In this document: in pieces, positions 35,303-42,590 of the stretch
How the letters are laid out: each line of letters opens with the position of its first letter
Numbering within the stretch: the stretch's first letter is position 1
Assembly (NCBI GenBank): GCA_023488885.1
Contig: JAMDDH010000052.1
Location: 1-42,590 of the forward strand
Direction: 5' to 3'
Length of the DNA: 42,590 nucleotides
DNA from: Thermoplasmatota archaeon
Lineage (GTDB): Archaea > Thermoplasmatota > Thermoplasmata > Thermoplasmatales > Thermoplasmataceae
Position numbers and translations under genes: made by a program
The notes under the pieces: generated by a model
Database searches by the model: none
Told to the model about the DNA's origin: nothing
Seen by the model: only the letters and a program-made list of their open reading frames with translations

Positions 35303-36661
35303 TCAAATAATGTGATTCTCTAACCGAACATCCGTATTGCAGAGATCCCTAGACTCAAATGGGTTGAATGGATGTTGAGAAATGGGTTCAATGCTGACCA
35401 AACCAGCGTATCCGTTGGATCCATTACTCGTCGGATGCGCATGTGGACCCCACCAGTTATCACCGGCTTTAAGTATTCCTGAACCTGCATTGTTGTACAC
35501 CCCGATGACATTTCCTATTATATCATTATGTGTGAATACTATTCCTGAGCCCAATGAATTAGAGGAAAAGGATACACCCTGCTGAGAAATGCCCAGACCT
35601 TCGAAACTGTTTGCCAGAATATTATATTCCATTACTATGCCTGTTTGATCCGGATTGAACAAAGAGATTGCTGCATCTTTGCCCACAGTGTCTCCCCCAG
35701 ACCCCGCTTTAGTTATTGTGTTTCCCAGCACCATTACGTTGCTGCCGAATGCGATTTGGATTCCCTGTTGAGGAACCTTCATCACTGTATTGCCTACAAT
35801 GTAATTATTGGCCTCGAAACCTGGGAATGGACCTGCCGATGTTCCTGTCATTATAATACCTGCATAACTGGTCTTCTCAACAGTGTTATACATTATGGAA
35901 CTGTTCTGGAGGTTCCCGAGCCACATACCTGAGCCGGGAAATACAGAAACGTTGGATATCAGGTTTCCAGTTATGTTAACAAAATTATCTGCGGGAAAAG
36001 GCGATGAATATCCAACAGGATTCCCATGGTACCCGACAGCTTCTGTATATAGGTTTCTGAAACTATTCTGGGCTATTGTGACGTAACCGGCACCTGTTCC
36101 CGGAACCTCGATCCCGGCACCTTCAAAGTTAAAGCCCTTAATAGTTACATTTGTTACCAACTTACCTGTATAACTATTTGGATTCGGGGAGCCCCCCAAC
36201 TGGAAGATTGACGAGGTACGCCCATTGAGATTTATCTGGTTTTGTATCGCCTCAAGATAGACATGACTGTTCCAGTATTTCCCGCTGTCGGATACAAGGA
36301 ATACCGATTTGTTGATTATAAGCGGCTGATTGAACACATAAATTCCTGGCTCAATTATCACCCTAGAACCGGACGGTACTACAGACAGCGCATAAGAAAT
36401 ATTTTGAAAAGCTCTGGAAGGAGTCTTTCCAGAGTTTCCATTATTCCCGTTCTTTGATACATAATATGTGTTTCCGTATGCCTGACTTAACGGCTTCTGA
36501 GTATCATGTTTAAATACGCCATTTGTTGAAATAATCATAGGAGATGTTGTTAATCCTGTCTTGTTCACTGGTTGTGCCGACATTCCGAGGAAGAGGGTTG
36601 AGGCCAGCACGGTTATAGAAACCACAATAATGGCTGAAAGAACCAGTTTTCTATTAGACAT
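35303..36661 (-). CDS. Secreted right-handed beta-helix protein
   Basis: This 452-residue protein has an N-terminal signal/anchor (KLVLSAIIVVSITVLASTLFLGM). A DUF1565-like entry motif follows (TYYVSKNGNNGNSGKTPSRAFQNI, residues 66-90; ALSVVPSGSRVIIEPGIY). Many parallel beta-helix turns then repeat the NxF/I-G-N-x-I pattern (VTNVTIKGFNFEGAG, NSFRNL, NLISNVSV, YNTVEKT, NYIVGNTVMK, MVLGNTITKAG, YNILANS, HNDIIGNVIG). The fold is shared with pectate lyases and other polysaccharide-active proteins, but no catalytic residues can be assigned, so activity is open. The ATG at 36661 lies about 25 bases after CTTAAATAC (leaderless). It is probably a cell-surface glycan-binding or glycan-cleaving protein. 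Confidence 0.8.
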   Translation of the reverse strand: MSNRKLVLSAIIVVSITVLASTLFLGMSAQPVNKTGLTTSPMIISTNGVFKHDTQKPLSQAYGNTYYVSKNGNNGNSGKTPSRAFQNISYALSVVPSGSRVIIEPGIYVFNQPLIINKSVFLVSDSGKYWNSHVYLEAIQNQINLNGRTSSIFQLGGSPNPNSYTGKLVTNVTIKGFNFEGAGIEVPGTGAGYVTIAQNSFRNLYTEAVGYHGNPVGYSSPFPADNFVNITGNLISNVSVFPGSGMWLGNLQNSSIMYNTVEKTSYAGIIMTGTSAGPFPGFEANNYIVGNTVMKVPQQGIQIAFGSNVMVLGNTITKAGSGGDTVGKDAAISLFNPDQTGIVMEYNILANSFEGLGISQQGVSFSSNSLGSGIVFTHNDIIGNVIGVYNNAGSGILKAGDNWWGPHAHPTSNGSNGYAGLVSIEPISQHPFNPFESRDLCNTDVRLENHII

Positions 36662-36789
36662 ATAGAATTTAACTGATGTAAGTATTTAAGTTTTAATGAA
36701 GCAGTAATACCTTATGCCGTTAGTGCCACAAATCTCAGGCAACTGCCGTCAAAATATGACTAATCAAATTGAATAAAGTCTTGGAGTGG

Positions 36790-36918
36790 TTATTGTCTTT
36801 CTCTTCTGAAGTTCTTTGATTTCGAGTCTATTTCTCCCTTCCTGCTGTAATGTTCCGTCACCTGCACCCAGGTGAAAAAGCATCCGTCCAGGAGCCCTTC
36901 CTCATCAGTTTCCGCCAT
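36790..36918 (-). CDS. 42-residue small ORF overlapping the hydrolase 3' end
   Basis: The ATG at 36918 overlaps the last 14 bases of the dienelactone hydrolase gene in another frame. It is preceded five bases upstream by GGTGAT, a fair ribosome site. The product is acidic at the start (MAETDEEGLLDG), has an aromatic middle (CFFTWVQVTEHYS) and a very basic end (KNFRRERQ). It has no recognised family. The overlap, ribosome site and balanced composition favour a coupled small gene. Chance cannot be excluded. Confidence 0.45.
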   Translation of the reverse strand: MAETDEEGLLDGCFFTWVQVTEHYSRKGEIDSKSKNFRRERQ

Positions 36919-37735
36919 TGTGATCACCTAGATGTTTGGCAAAGAATGCATTCATCCGATCCCATGCGTCTCTGCCGGCCGGCTCATTGTAGCTCATTCC
37001 CGTATGGTTGAAGAATGCGTGGAAAGTTCCGGGGTATATTTTCATTTCAAAGTCCACCTTGTGCTTTACGACGTTTTTAAGTAGATCTGGAAGACCGCCG
37101 TTTATGGAACCATCCTCACCGGCATATAGTCCGAGAACAGATCCCTTTATATTTGCCAGATCGTCTATTTTCCTGGGAATGGCTCCATAAAAGATTATCG
37201 AAGCGTCAAATTCAACCTGCGTTGAGAGCTGGAATGCAAGTCCTCCGCCGAGGCAGAATCCGACAACTCCCTTCTTGGTTGTATTGCACTCCTGAAACAG
37301 GTATCTGTATGCATACTCCAGATCCTTTATCATATTTTCCTCCATTTTCTGCCTGTTGAACATTACTTCATTGACGATTTTCCTGGAATTCTCTGAAGCC
37401 TTGGAAAGAAGTTCCTTGACCGTTGCCTGATCTCCCCTCTTTTCTGGAGGCAAGGCCCAGAATGGTCTCATGGCATCCATTATGTTCTCCTCCGTGAACA
37501 GATCGAACTGTTCTTTTCTTGAGTAAAGGTGAGGAGCCAGAGCAACATAACCCTGTTCTGCAAGTCTGCGGCACACAGTTCTTATGAAATCGGTTACTCC
37601 CCAGATTTCCATGATCACCAGAACACCAGGGTGTGGTTTGTTGTCATCCGGCATTGCAATGAATGTTTTCAGGTCCGTACCATCATGCGTCTTAACGAGT
37701 TGTTCCCTTTCCGTGATTTTCATAAGCTTCTTCAC
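36905..37735 (-). CDS. Dienelactone hydrolase family protein
   Basis: This 276-residue alpha/beta hydrolase is longer than bacterial carboxymethylenebutenolidase (about 235) because of a helical insert at about 75-130. The catalytic Cys is in GFCLGGG (C161), the Asp in GEDGS (D208) and the His in PGTFHAFFN (H239). The Glu in IMEIWG (E43) is also typical of DLH. It would hydrolyse a cyclic ester or lactone, but the true substrate is unknown. The GTG at 37735 starts the frame. An ATG four codons in (37723) is an alternative. A small ORF overlaps its stop. Confidence 0.88.
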   Translation of the reverse strand: MKKLMKITEREQLVKTHDGTDLKTFIAMPDDNKPHPGVLVIMEIWGVTDFIRTVCRRLAEQGYVALAPHLYSRKEQFDLFTEENIMDAMRPFWALPPEKRGDQATVKELLSKASENSRKIVNEVMFNRQKMEENMIKDLEYAYRYLFQECNTTKKGVVGFCLGGGLAFQLSTQVEFDASIIFYGAIPRKIDDLANIKGSVLGLYAGEDGSINGGLPDLLKNVVKHKVDFEMKIYPGTFHAFFNHTGMSYNEPAGRDAWDRMNAFFAKHLGDHNGGN

Positions 37736-37805
37736 GCAAACATGAAGAAATAGTATTTATGGATTTGTCGTGCAAGAGGTTGGGAATTAAAGCCAACAAG
37801 GAAAA

Positions 37806-37827
37806 AATGAAAAACAGCTTTTTCATT
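37806..37827. repeat. Perfect AT-rich hairpin
   Basis: AATGAAAAA-CAGC-TTTTTCATT forms a 9-bp perfect stem with a 4-base loop, in the 242-base gap between the hydrolase start and the vapC stop. The U-rich 3' arm on either strand suggests a terminator, most likely for the minus-strand vapBC transcript. No gene is seen in the rest of this gap. Confidence 0.4.
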
Positions 37828-37977
37828 ATCTCAATGCAGAAGGTCAACTGCCAACGACTGGGGCCCATTGGCTTGTTTGCGATGGAATCGTGAACTTCCT
37901 GTGTAAAATTAACTCTAAATTATTTACCGAAAAATAGTATTCCATCGGGACACTGACCAGATAGAGACCGGCTAATT

Positions 37978-38388
37978 TTATTCCTTTGTAAGAGTTTCGA
38001 TGCCAATTTTGTCACAACGTTTGATAAGATCCTTGTCAAAAGTTACCAAAGGGATTTTTCTCGTACCTGCTTCATAAGCAATTATCCAATCGTTAAATTC
38101 TCTGAAACTTAAATTTTTTTCAACAATAAACATTGCGACATCTGATACAAATTTGTTAGAGAGCCAGGAGATCGAAAACCATTCTTCATCCAGTAATTCA
38201 TTAAGTTTTTTCCTGATCTTGTCCGTTTCAAGTCCATACCTTGAAAGAACAAAGCCCATTTCCACCAGAGTAATTGAGCTTATTATTGGATCGCTCAGTT
38301 TATCAATGAGCCTGCTTGCTTGATTATGAAACGGTGAATTTTCTATAGTGTCATAGACTAACACGTTAGTGTCAATTACGGCTTCCAT
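37978..38388 (-). CDS. vapC: PIN-domain ribonuclease toxin, VapC type
   Basis: This 136-residue PIN domain has all four acidic residues: D6 in VIDTNVLVYD, E43 in TLVEMGFVL, D100 in REFNDWIIAYEA, and D118 in LVTFDKDLIK. VapC toxins cut specific tRNAs or rRNA when freed from their antitoxin. The start overlaps the antitoxin gene end by 13 bases, the normal VapBC arrangement. Confidence 0.92.
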   Translation of the reverse strand: MEAVIDTNVLVYDTIENSPFHNQASRLIDKLSDPIISSITLVEMGFVLSRYGLETDKIRKKLNELLDEEWFSISWLSNKFVSDVAMFIVEKNLSFREFNDWIIAYEAGTRKIPLVTFDKDLIKRCDKIGIETLTKE

Positions 38389-38621
38389 TTTGTGTTACTC
38401 TCCCATCCTTTCTTGATTTCAAGATCCGCATCCAGATTTGCAAGTTCATTTCTAACTTTGTAGGATAGCCTCTTCTTCCCTTGTTCTTTAGGAACTCTTC
38501 TAATTCTTAGACGTTGGTTGATTATTTTTGAAATATTTTTTGTACTTCCGTATTTTTCTACAGACTCTTTTACTATATCCTCATAAATTTCATCATCGAG
38601 ATTGATGGTAGTCTTTACCAT
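38376..38621 (-). CDS. vapB: Ribbon-helix-helix antitoxin, VapB type
   Basis: This 81-residue protein begins with a DNA-binding ribbon-helix-helix (VKTTINLDDEIYEDIVKESVEKYGSTKNISKIINQRL). It ends in a charged C-terminal segment expected to wrap the VapC active site (LDADLEIKKGWESNTKWKP). It is the first gene of the minus-strand pair. A TATA-like GTTTATATGG about 25 bases before the ATG fits a leaderless mRNA, and a palindrome overlaps this promoter (see 38647-38665), so autoregulation is likely. Confidence 0.9.
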   Translation of the reverse strand: MVKTTINLDDEIYEDIVKESVEKYGSTKNISKIINQRLRIRRVPKEQGKKRLSYKVRNELANLDADLEIKKGWESNTKWKP

Positions 38622-38646
38622 GACAACTTATCAGCATACCATATAA

Positions 38647-38665
38647 ACATTTTACGGTAAAATGT
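38647..38665. promoter_or_regulatory. Perfect palindromic operator upstream of vapB
   Basis: ACATTTTAC-G-GTAAAATGT is a perfect 9-bp inverted repeat around one base. It lies just upstream of and overlapping the minus-strand TATA box of vapB. On the plus strand it abuts a second TATA-like box (TAAATATACT). RHH antitoxins bind such sites, so VapB autorepression is the likely role; this is inferred. Confidence 0.65.
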
Positions 38666-38699
38666 AAATATACTAAAATTCTGATTGTTAAAAAATGAA

Positions 38700-38831
38700 A
38701 TGAAAACTGGCCGGGAGCTGTTTGAGGCTTGGCAATTCATCGAATCTGATAGAAACTTATCTATGAAACTGAGAATGTCAGAATTCGATTTGGGAACTGT
38801 ATTCCCTTACAACATTAAGCTAATACAATAA
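38700..38831 (+). CDS. 43-residue small ORF divergent from vapBC
   Basis: The ATG at 38700 lies about 31 bases after the TATA-like TAAATATACT that flanks the vapB operator, so a leaderless divergent transcript is plausible. The product begins MKTGRELFEAWQFIESDRNL and is mixed helical. In the same frame, after the TAA, a further 27 codons are open, so it may be the remnant of a longer gene. No family is recognised. Confidence 0.3.
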   Translation: MKTGRELFEAWQFIESDRNLSMKLRMSEFDLGTVFPYNIKLIQ

Positions 38832-39007
38832 GACCTGAAGGAAAGGATATCTGGAATGAACCTGAGAGTGATAATAATCGTTCAAAAGAGGGAGCTTATC
38901 GACAATTGTCAATGACCTGGAGATAGAGTCATAGTAACGACAGTTGGCTCATTGAGATAGATGCTAACGGGGAGTGGGAAAAGAGTTTGCTCGTAGATAA
39001 AAATGGA

Positions 39008-39640
39008 CTATCTCTCAAAATTTTGGCTAGCATCGGTTTTGCTTCCTCGCCATCCCTTGTGCAAAATGAACATGATTATGAGAATGTCAAGAACTATGAT
39101 ACCGTAAATCTCATTTTCTGCTACTGATCTAAATCTGATCGATGCTTCAATAATCCAAGCAATGACGTTGAATGCGAACATGGTCGTTCCGTATAGCTTT
39201 GATTCCCCTAATATAAGCGAGACGCCAATTATGAGAAATGAGATCTTGCCAAGAAGGAAGAACCACTCGGCCAAAAACACATGCTGGTATGTCCCTTCAT
39301 GAAACACGCCGACAAGGAACAGAAAGATGCCTGCAAGGATTAGAAAAGAAAATCCAACTATCTCCACACGGCTTGTGGATCTTCCTATGGCGGACAAGGA
39401 GAATAGTCCAATTAGGAGGCCAGTGATCATTAGACCTCCATTGTATACAAATGGATAATTAGGATATGGATGACCCGTTGAACCGAGTGATTTCCCTCCA
39501 AGATCACTCAGTGCATTTACTGTGACATGAAACCACGGATTGAGATATATTGCAAGCAAAATAGTAAACCAGCCTAACAAGATTGCCAGTACCCCGAATA
39601 GAGCAGGAAGGTACCCAGTCTTGGAGTTGAATTTCGTCAT
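39008..39640 (-). CDS. DUF998-like six-span membrane protein
   Basis: This 210-residue integral membrane protein has about six hydrophobic spans. Features of DUF998-type proteins include a first span followed by VTVNALSDLGGKSLGSTGHPYPNYPFVYNGGLMITGL and a later charged HEGTYQHVF loop. The role of the family is unknown. The ATG at 39640 lies about 30 bases after an AAAAATAATT TATA-like box. A second member of the family lies at 41148-41774, on the other side of the second vapBC pair. Confidence 0.75.
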   Translation of the reverse strand: MTKFNSKTGYLPALFGVLAILLGWFTILLAIYLNPWFHVTVNALSDLGGKSLGSTGHPYPNYPFVYNGGLMITGLLIGLFSLSAIGRSTSRVEIVGFSFLILAGIFLFLVGVFHEGTYQHVFLAEWFFLLGKISFLIIGVSLILGESKLYGTTMFAFNVIAWIIEASIRFRSVAENEIYGIIVLDILIIMFILHKGWRGSKTDASQNFER

Positions 39641-40135
39641 CCTAACGCACCATGTTATGCGTCATTAATTATTTTTACCCTAGACATTTTCAGCGAAGAG
39701 TGTTCTCAGACAGAATTTTTTTGCCTCAAGATTGTTTCCTCCTCCCAACGCGAACGTCAATCCAATCTTATAGCGGAAGTTCCATGAAAATTATAAGGAA
39801 CAAGCTTACAAAAATAACGTGTTCTACTGCATTTTTTGTTTAACCTCCAGGTTTTTCCTGGCGGATACCCGTATGCCGCTGCATTGAATCGCCTTTGACG
39901 GTATAACTGAAAGTGCAGTGAGTGAAATCTTCACAAAACGTTCCCTGTTCATCTCCCTCGGGAATAGTGACGTAAGGGCATTAAAAAAATTCATCGTAGG
40001 TCATTCTCTTGTGCACCATAAGAACATTTGATTCCTCCGAGTGGTTCGGCTTATTTGTATGGATCGGACCTTGTTTACTCCGTTTAACTGAGAGAGATAG
40101 GAAATAACTTATATGTTGTTTACATTTGATAACGG
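39641..40135. other. 495-base intergenic stretch with a hairpin and possible gene remnants
   Basis: A short hairpin (CCAGG-TTTTT-CCTGG, about 39847-39861) is present. Between 39895 and 40030 the plus strand reads an open segment (ESAVSEIFTKRSLFISLGNSDVRALKKFIV in pieces) with no start, possibly debris of an old gene. Near the right end AACTTATATG at about 40106-40115 is the TATA box of the following antitoxin gene. Confidence 0.3.
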
Positions 40136-40387
40136 ATGAAAACTGATGTAATTGCGATTCGAGTTGATGAACAAATTTCCGATCTGGTCAACAAAATAAT
40201 TGAATATAAATTGGCTAAAAACAAAACAGATGCCATCAGGTGGATAATGAAGTATGGAATGCAAACAACAAAAAAAACCATAGAAAAGAAGGAACAAAGC
40301 AGACTTATTATAGAGAAATGGAAGAAAAACGGTTTTCCAAAATTGCCTGTAAATTTATCAGAGATTTCAATCAAGGAAAGAGAATAA
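40136..40387 (+). CDS. vapB: VapB-like antitoxin of the second toxin-antitoxin pair
   Basis: This 83-residue protein starts with a beta strand and helix pair (MKTDVIAIRVDEQISDLVNKI, then KNKTDAIRWIMKYGMQ) resembling ribbon-helix-helix DNA-binding proteins. It ends in a basic/amphipathic tail likely to contact the toxin. The ATG lies 25 bases after AACTTATATG, giving a leaderless start. Its TAA overlaps the toxin ATG by one base. Confidence 0.82.
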   Translation: MKTDVIAIRVDEQISDLVNKIIEYKLAKNKTDAIRWIMKYGMQTTKKTIEKKEQSRLIIEKWKKNGFPKLPVNLSEISIKERE

Positions 40388-40794
40388 TGCACTACATCGA
40401 TACAAGTGTAATAATATCATACCTGAATGAAAATGATGTTAACCATTCAAGGGCATTGGAGACGCTGAAACAAATTGGAGACATGGTAATATCCCAAATC
40501 GTGACTCTGGAATTAAGATCTGTACTTGCAAGAACAACAAATCTTAATGAGTATGAAATAGAAGCATATATTGAGTATCTATCTGAAATTAAACTGAAAG
40601 TTTCAGAAATTGACTTTAATGACGTTTTCAGTAATGCAGGGGAAATTGCCTTTAAAATAAGAATGAGAACTCTGGATATTTTGCATTTATCTGCCTGTAT
40701 TATGCTGAATGCAAATACATTTGTAACATTTGACCACGAATTCGCAGAAAAGAAGAATGTGATAGCAGAATTTGGGCTGAATGTTCTTTCATGA
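40387..40794 (+). CDS. vapC: PIN-domain ribonuclease toxin, VapC type (second pair)
   Basis: This 135-residue PIN domain has the four acidic residues D5 (HYIDTSVIISYL), E42 (TLELRSVLA), D97 (RTLDILHLSAC) and D116 (VTFDHEFA). The frame is open further upstream, inside the antitoxin gene, but the ATG at 40387 gives the family N-terminus and a TAATG coupling with the antitoxin stop. It is only distantly similar to the first VapC, so this is an independent system and not a recent duplicate. Confidence 0.91.
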   Translation: MHYIDTSVIISYLNENDVNHSRALETLKQIGDMVISQIVTLELRSVLARTTNLNEYEIEAYIEYLSEIKLKVSEIDFNDVFSNAGEIAFKIRMRTLDILHLSACIMLNANTFVTFDHEFAEKKNVIAEFGLNVLS

Positions 40795-41072
40795 TAACTC
40801 TACGATGTTTTTACGTAATTCCAGATACCTCAACTTGAGTGCGCCCCTTAAAACTTCAATCAAATGCCGACGGTCAATTCTGAATGTTTCCGTGTGATTC
40901 TCAAAAACCTTCTTGAGAGCATTAACAAGTGCGTACTCGTGGAATCTGGAGAGGTTGATGCCGTATCTGTGAGTCTTTTCCATGAGTTCATTGTCTACTT
41001 TCAGTGTGAGGTTCCGTTGAACATCTTTTCCTCCAGCGGAACGTTTCTTTTCTTCCTCCCCTCATAGTTCAT
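40789..41072 (-). pseudogene. Frameshifted ribbon-helix-helix type small protein gene
   Basis: ATG at 41072 opens a short frame (MNYEGRKKRNVPLEEK) that stops at 41001. The frame shifted by one base continues without a stop to 40789 and reads RNLTLKVDNELMEKTHRYGINLSRFHEYALVNALKKVF and a C-terminal helical part. That pattern (beta strand, ELxxK, YGINLSRF, helix) is typical of RHH/CcdA-like antitoxins and archaeal DNA-binding proteins. A single-base shift somewhere between 41003 and 41055 would restore one frame of about 94 codons. The shorter reading from ATG 40983 would lose the N-terminal strand. Its end overlaps the end of the converging vapC by six bases. Confidence 0.5.
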
Positions 41073-41147
41073 TTTTCTCACCTGGTCTTCCGCTAATACC
41101 TGAACTTTGCGATTTCATGAGTAGGAGTGCATGTTCGAGCCTTATCC

Positions 41148-41774
41148 TCATGACTTCAGATTGGCAGAGGCAGGCAAGGGAGTTCTACCGATCAGGACTC
41201 CACCAAAGAGTATTGCCCAGAAGAAGATTGGATAATAGATCAATCTTTCAGCACCCCCAGGGCCGAGTACAGAAGCTGTCATCGCAGTTCCAAAAAGTGC
41301 AAATAATGACAATATGCCCAGGAACACTGAGGTGTACTTTATATACCCACCAGTTAGCCTTGATGATAGTATTGCAGCGGTGGCGCCAAAAAACGCTACA
41401 CACACAGCCCCGATCATATGCAAAAAGGGATTGATGTTCCATGGATTCAGGCTCACAAGTATGAGTCCAATGCCAACGGGGTAGAAGTTGATGGATGACA
41501 GGGAGAACTTTGAACTCCTGTAGAGAAGTCTTGTTCCAATAATCCACAGTATTCCAGCCAATAGAATCTGAGAATCCCAGTAAAGCATTGTTGGGTACCC
41601 TGATCCGCCAAGTGTGCTGATGGCTTGATATTTCACGCTGAAACCAGGAACAACTTCCTCTGCCGTGGTGGTAGCAAGAAGGACGAGGATTCCTCCGACA
41701 GCGAAGAATATACCTGCTCCGATTCCACGGTGAGATTCCCATGTTTTATCACCTGGGTTATCCGATCGCTCCAT
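41148..41774 (-). CDS. DUF998-like membrane protein (second copy)
   Basis: This 208-residue protein has about six hydrophobic spans (IGAGIFFAVGGILVLLATTT, MLYWDSQILLAGILWIIGT, PVGIGLILVSLNP, MIGAVCVAFFGATAAIL, VFLGILSLFALFGTAMTA, YPIFFWAILFGGVLIG). A VKYQAISTLGGSGYPTML loop resembles the NALSDLGG loop of the other DUF998-like protein. TTG at 41777 is in frame. ATG at 41774 lies about 25 bases after a GTTATATAG TATA box and is preferred. Family function is unknown. Confidence 0.72.
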   Translation of the reverse strand: MERSDNPGDKTWESHRGIGAGIFFAVGGILVLLATTTAEEVVPGFSVKYQAISTLGGSGYPTMLYWDSQILLAGILWIIGTRLLYRSSKFSLSSINFYPVGIGLILVSLNPWNINPFLHMIGAVCVAFFGATAAILSSRLTGGYIKYTSVFLGILSLFALFGTAMTASVLGPGGAERLIYYPIFFWAILFGGVLIGRTPLPASANLKS

Positions 41775-42129
41775 CAAGCGTCTATGAACAACTTCTATAT
41801 AACGCTTCTATGCCCTGGAGTTGCATTTTCCCTGCTGATTCTCATTTAACATCGCGAAAGGAAAATCAAACATACTTCAGGTGCAGGTATCCCCGCTCAC
41901 TGTGATAAAGAAGGCGATCATTTCCGTTATGAAGAAATAAGGTTCATACCCTAAATCGTATAAACACCGGCAGATTCTTGGGACTATAAGTATGTTAGCA
42001 GTTCGTATATCAATCAAAACACCCGTTTGTATCTAGCTGTAGACTTTTAGTACTCGGAGGATGCAAAAGTCATAACAACGCTGATTGATTTAGTTATGTG
42101 ACAATACCACAATTGACATAGTTAAGGGC
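41775..42129. other. 355-base intergenic stretch
   Basis: The left end holds the minus-strand TATA box (GTTATATAG, about 41793-41803) of the membrane protein gene. I see no convincing gene, repeat or RNA in the remainder. The start signals for the next gene on the plus strand are weak. Confidence 0.4.
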
Positions 42130-42590
42130 ATGAAGCGATCTTATCTTTGGGCAGCAATAATTTTGGCAATATTTGTGGTGACTTCGGGAGTTATCTACAC
42201 TGTACTTCAACCCAAAAGTACGCTCATTCTGCCATCAGGTTATGCACTGAGTGGAAATGTTAGTTCCTCCTCTTCTTCGCCAGTCATAGTAAGTGCCCTC
42301 TTAGGTAGTCCAGATCTGTATTCATCCAGTGGAGGAATTTTCTTCATTGCCCATAGCAGTCGGGTTACTGGAGAAATAGAGAGCAACATTCCTGTAGCTT
42401 TTTTTATTTTGACCCGATCAGAAGCTGCCAACATTTCATCAATGAATTTAAGCAATCTGACCTTTAATACTAATATTCAATTGAATGAGAGTTTGTCGCC
42501 TGGGGGATACGAAGCATATTTTGCTTTTAATCCTGCAAAGACTTCCACGATCTCATTATCTGTAACAAAGGCAATTATAGCGTTTTACGT
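42130..42590 (+). CDS. Secreted or membrane-anchored surface protein, cut by the right edge
   Basis: ATG at 42130 opens 153 codons without a stop to the window end. The product begins with a basic start and hydrophobic span (MKRSYLWAAIILAIFVVTSG), then a Ser-rich stretch and a beta-rich extracellular domain with NxS/T sequons (NVSS, NISS, NLSN, NESL). An N-terminally anchored or secreted glycoprotein is likely. The family is not recognised and the C-terminus is outside the window. Confidence 0.7.
   Translation, partial: MKRSYLWAAIILAIFVVTSGVIYTVLQPKSTLILPSGYALSGNVSSSSSSPVIVSALLGSPDLYSSSGGIFFIAHSSRVTGEIESNIPVAFFILTRSEAANISSMNLSNLTFNTNIQLNESLSPGGYEAYFAFNPAKTSTISLSVTKAIIAFY

Noticed and set aside
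39652-39843. 63-codon plus-strand frame upstream of the second vapBC
   Set aside because: Its composition is random-looking, it overlaps the promoter of the minus-strand membrane protein, and it has no start signal.

Overview
The window looks like chromosomal DNA of a thermoacidophilic euryarchaeon of the order Thermoplasmatales. The evidence is two tandem genes for tricorn-interacting M1 aminopeptidases (F2/F3 type), RadA, archaeal Pelota, phosphorylating type II glyceraldehyde-3-phosphate dehydrogenase and an archaeal tRNA-Glu. Frequent TTG/GTG starts and two start modes also fit: first genes of transcripts have a TATA-like box about 25-30 bases before the start codon (leaderless), and internal operon genes have GGAGG-like ribosome sites. 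The species cannot be named from this sequence.

Layout. 1-4.6 kb: an edge fragment, a CMD/AhpD-fold protein without the redox cysteines, an MFS carrier, a methylisocitrate-lyase-like enzyme and a dihydropyrimidinase-type amidohydrolase. 4.9-9.9 kb: an SHMT-like enzyme, a four-CBS protein ending in a hibernation-factor-like domain, and a TldD/TldE pair, all co-directional and tightly packed. 9.9-14.8 kb: the two M1 aminopeptidases. 15-19.1 kb: Sua5, an IscB-type RNA-guided nuclease with an embedded omega-RNA-like structure, then purE and purK. 19.1-21.6 kb: on the minus strand, an HTH-ACT regulator, radA and gap. 21.7-26.1 kb: a very large surface protein with a cytoplasmic winged-helix tail, then a small secreted protein whose promoter carries a perfect inverted repeat. 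26.1-28.1 kb: an unknown protein, a Mut7-C nuclease, Pelota and tRNA-Glu. 28.3-30.5 kb: an IS element with 21-bp terminal repeats and small membrane proteins, one apparently frameshifted. 31-35.3 kb: an unknown protein, a previously hidden 39-residue cysteine-rich protein, a GNAT acetyltransferase, thrB and thrC. 35.3-37.8 kb: a secreted beta-helix protein, a dienelactone hydrolase and a 42-codon ORF. 37.9-42.6 kb is accessory: two VapBC toxin-antitoxin pairs, two DUF998-like membrane proteins, a broken ribbon-helix-helix gene, and a surface protein cut by the right edge.

How genes work together. TldD/TldE form a heterodimeric peptidase. The F2/F3-like peptidases finish degradation begun by proteasome and tricorn. 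purE/purK carry out AIR carboxylation, and thrB/thrC finish threonine synthesis. Mut7-C and Pelota overlap by four bases and both point to RNA quality control. The CBS-HPF protein points to ribosome hibernation.

The strongest candidate for an unusual system is the IscB locus at about 16016-17521. All RuvC and HNH catalytic residues are present. The apparent 57-codon N-terminal extension can instead be read as several perfect stems of a structured RNA, with a guide that would come from the 3' end of sua5. No transposase is seen nearby.
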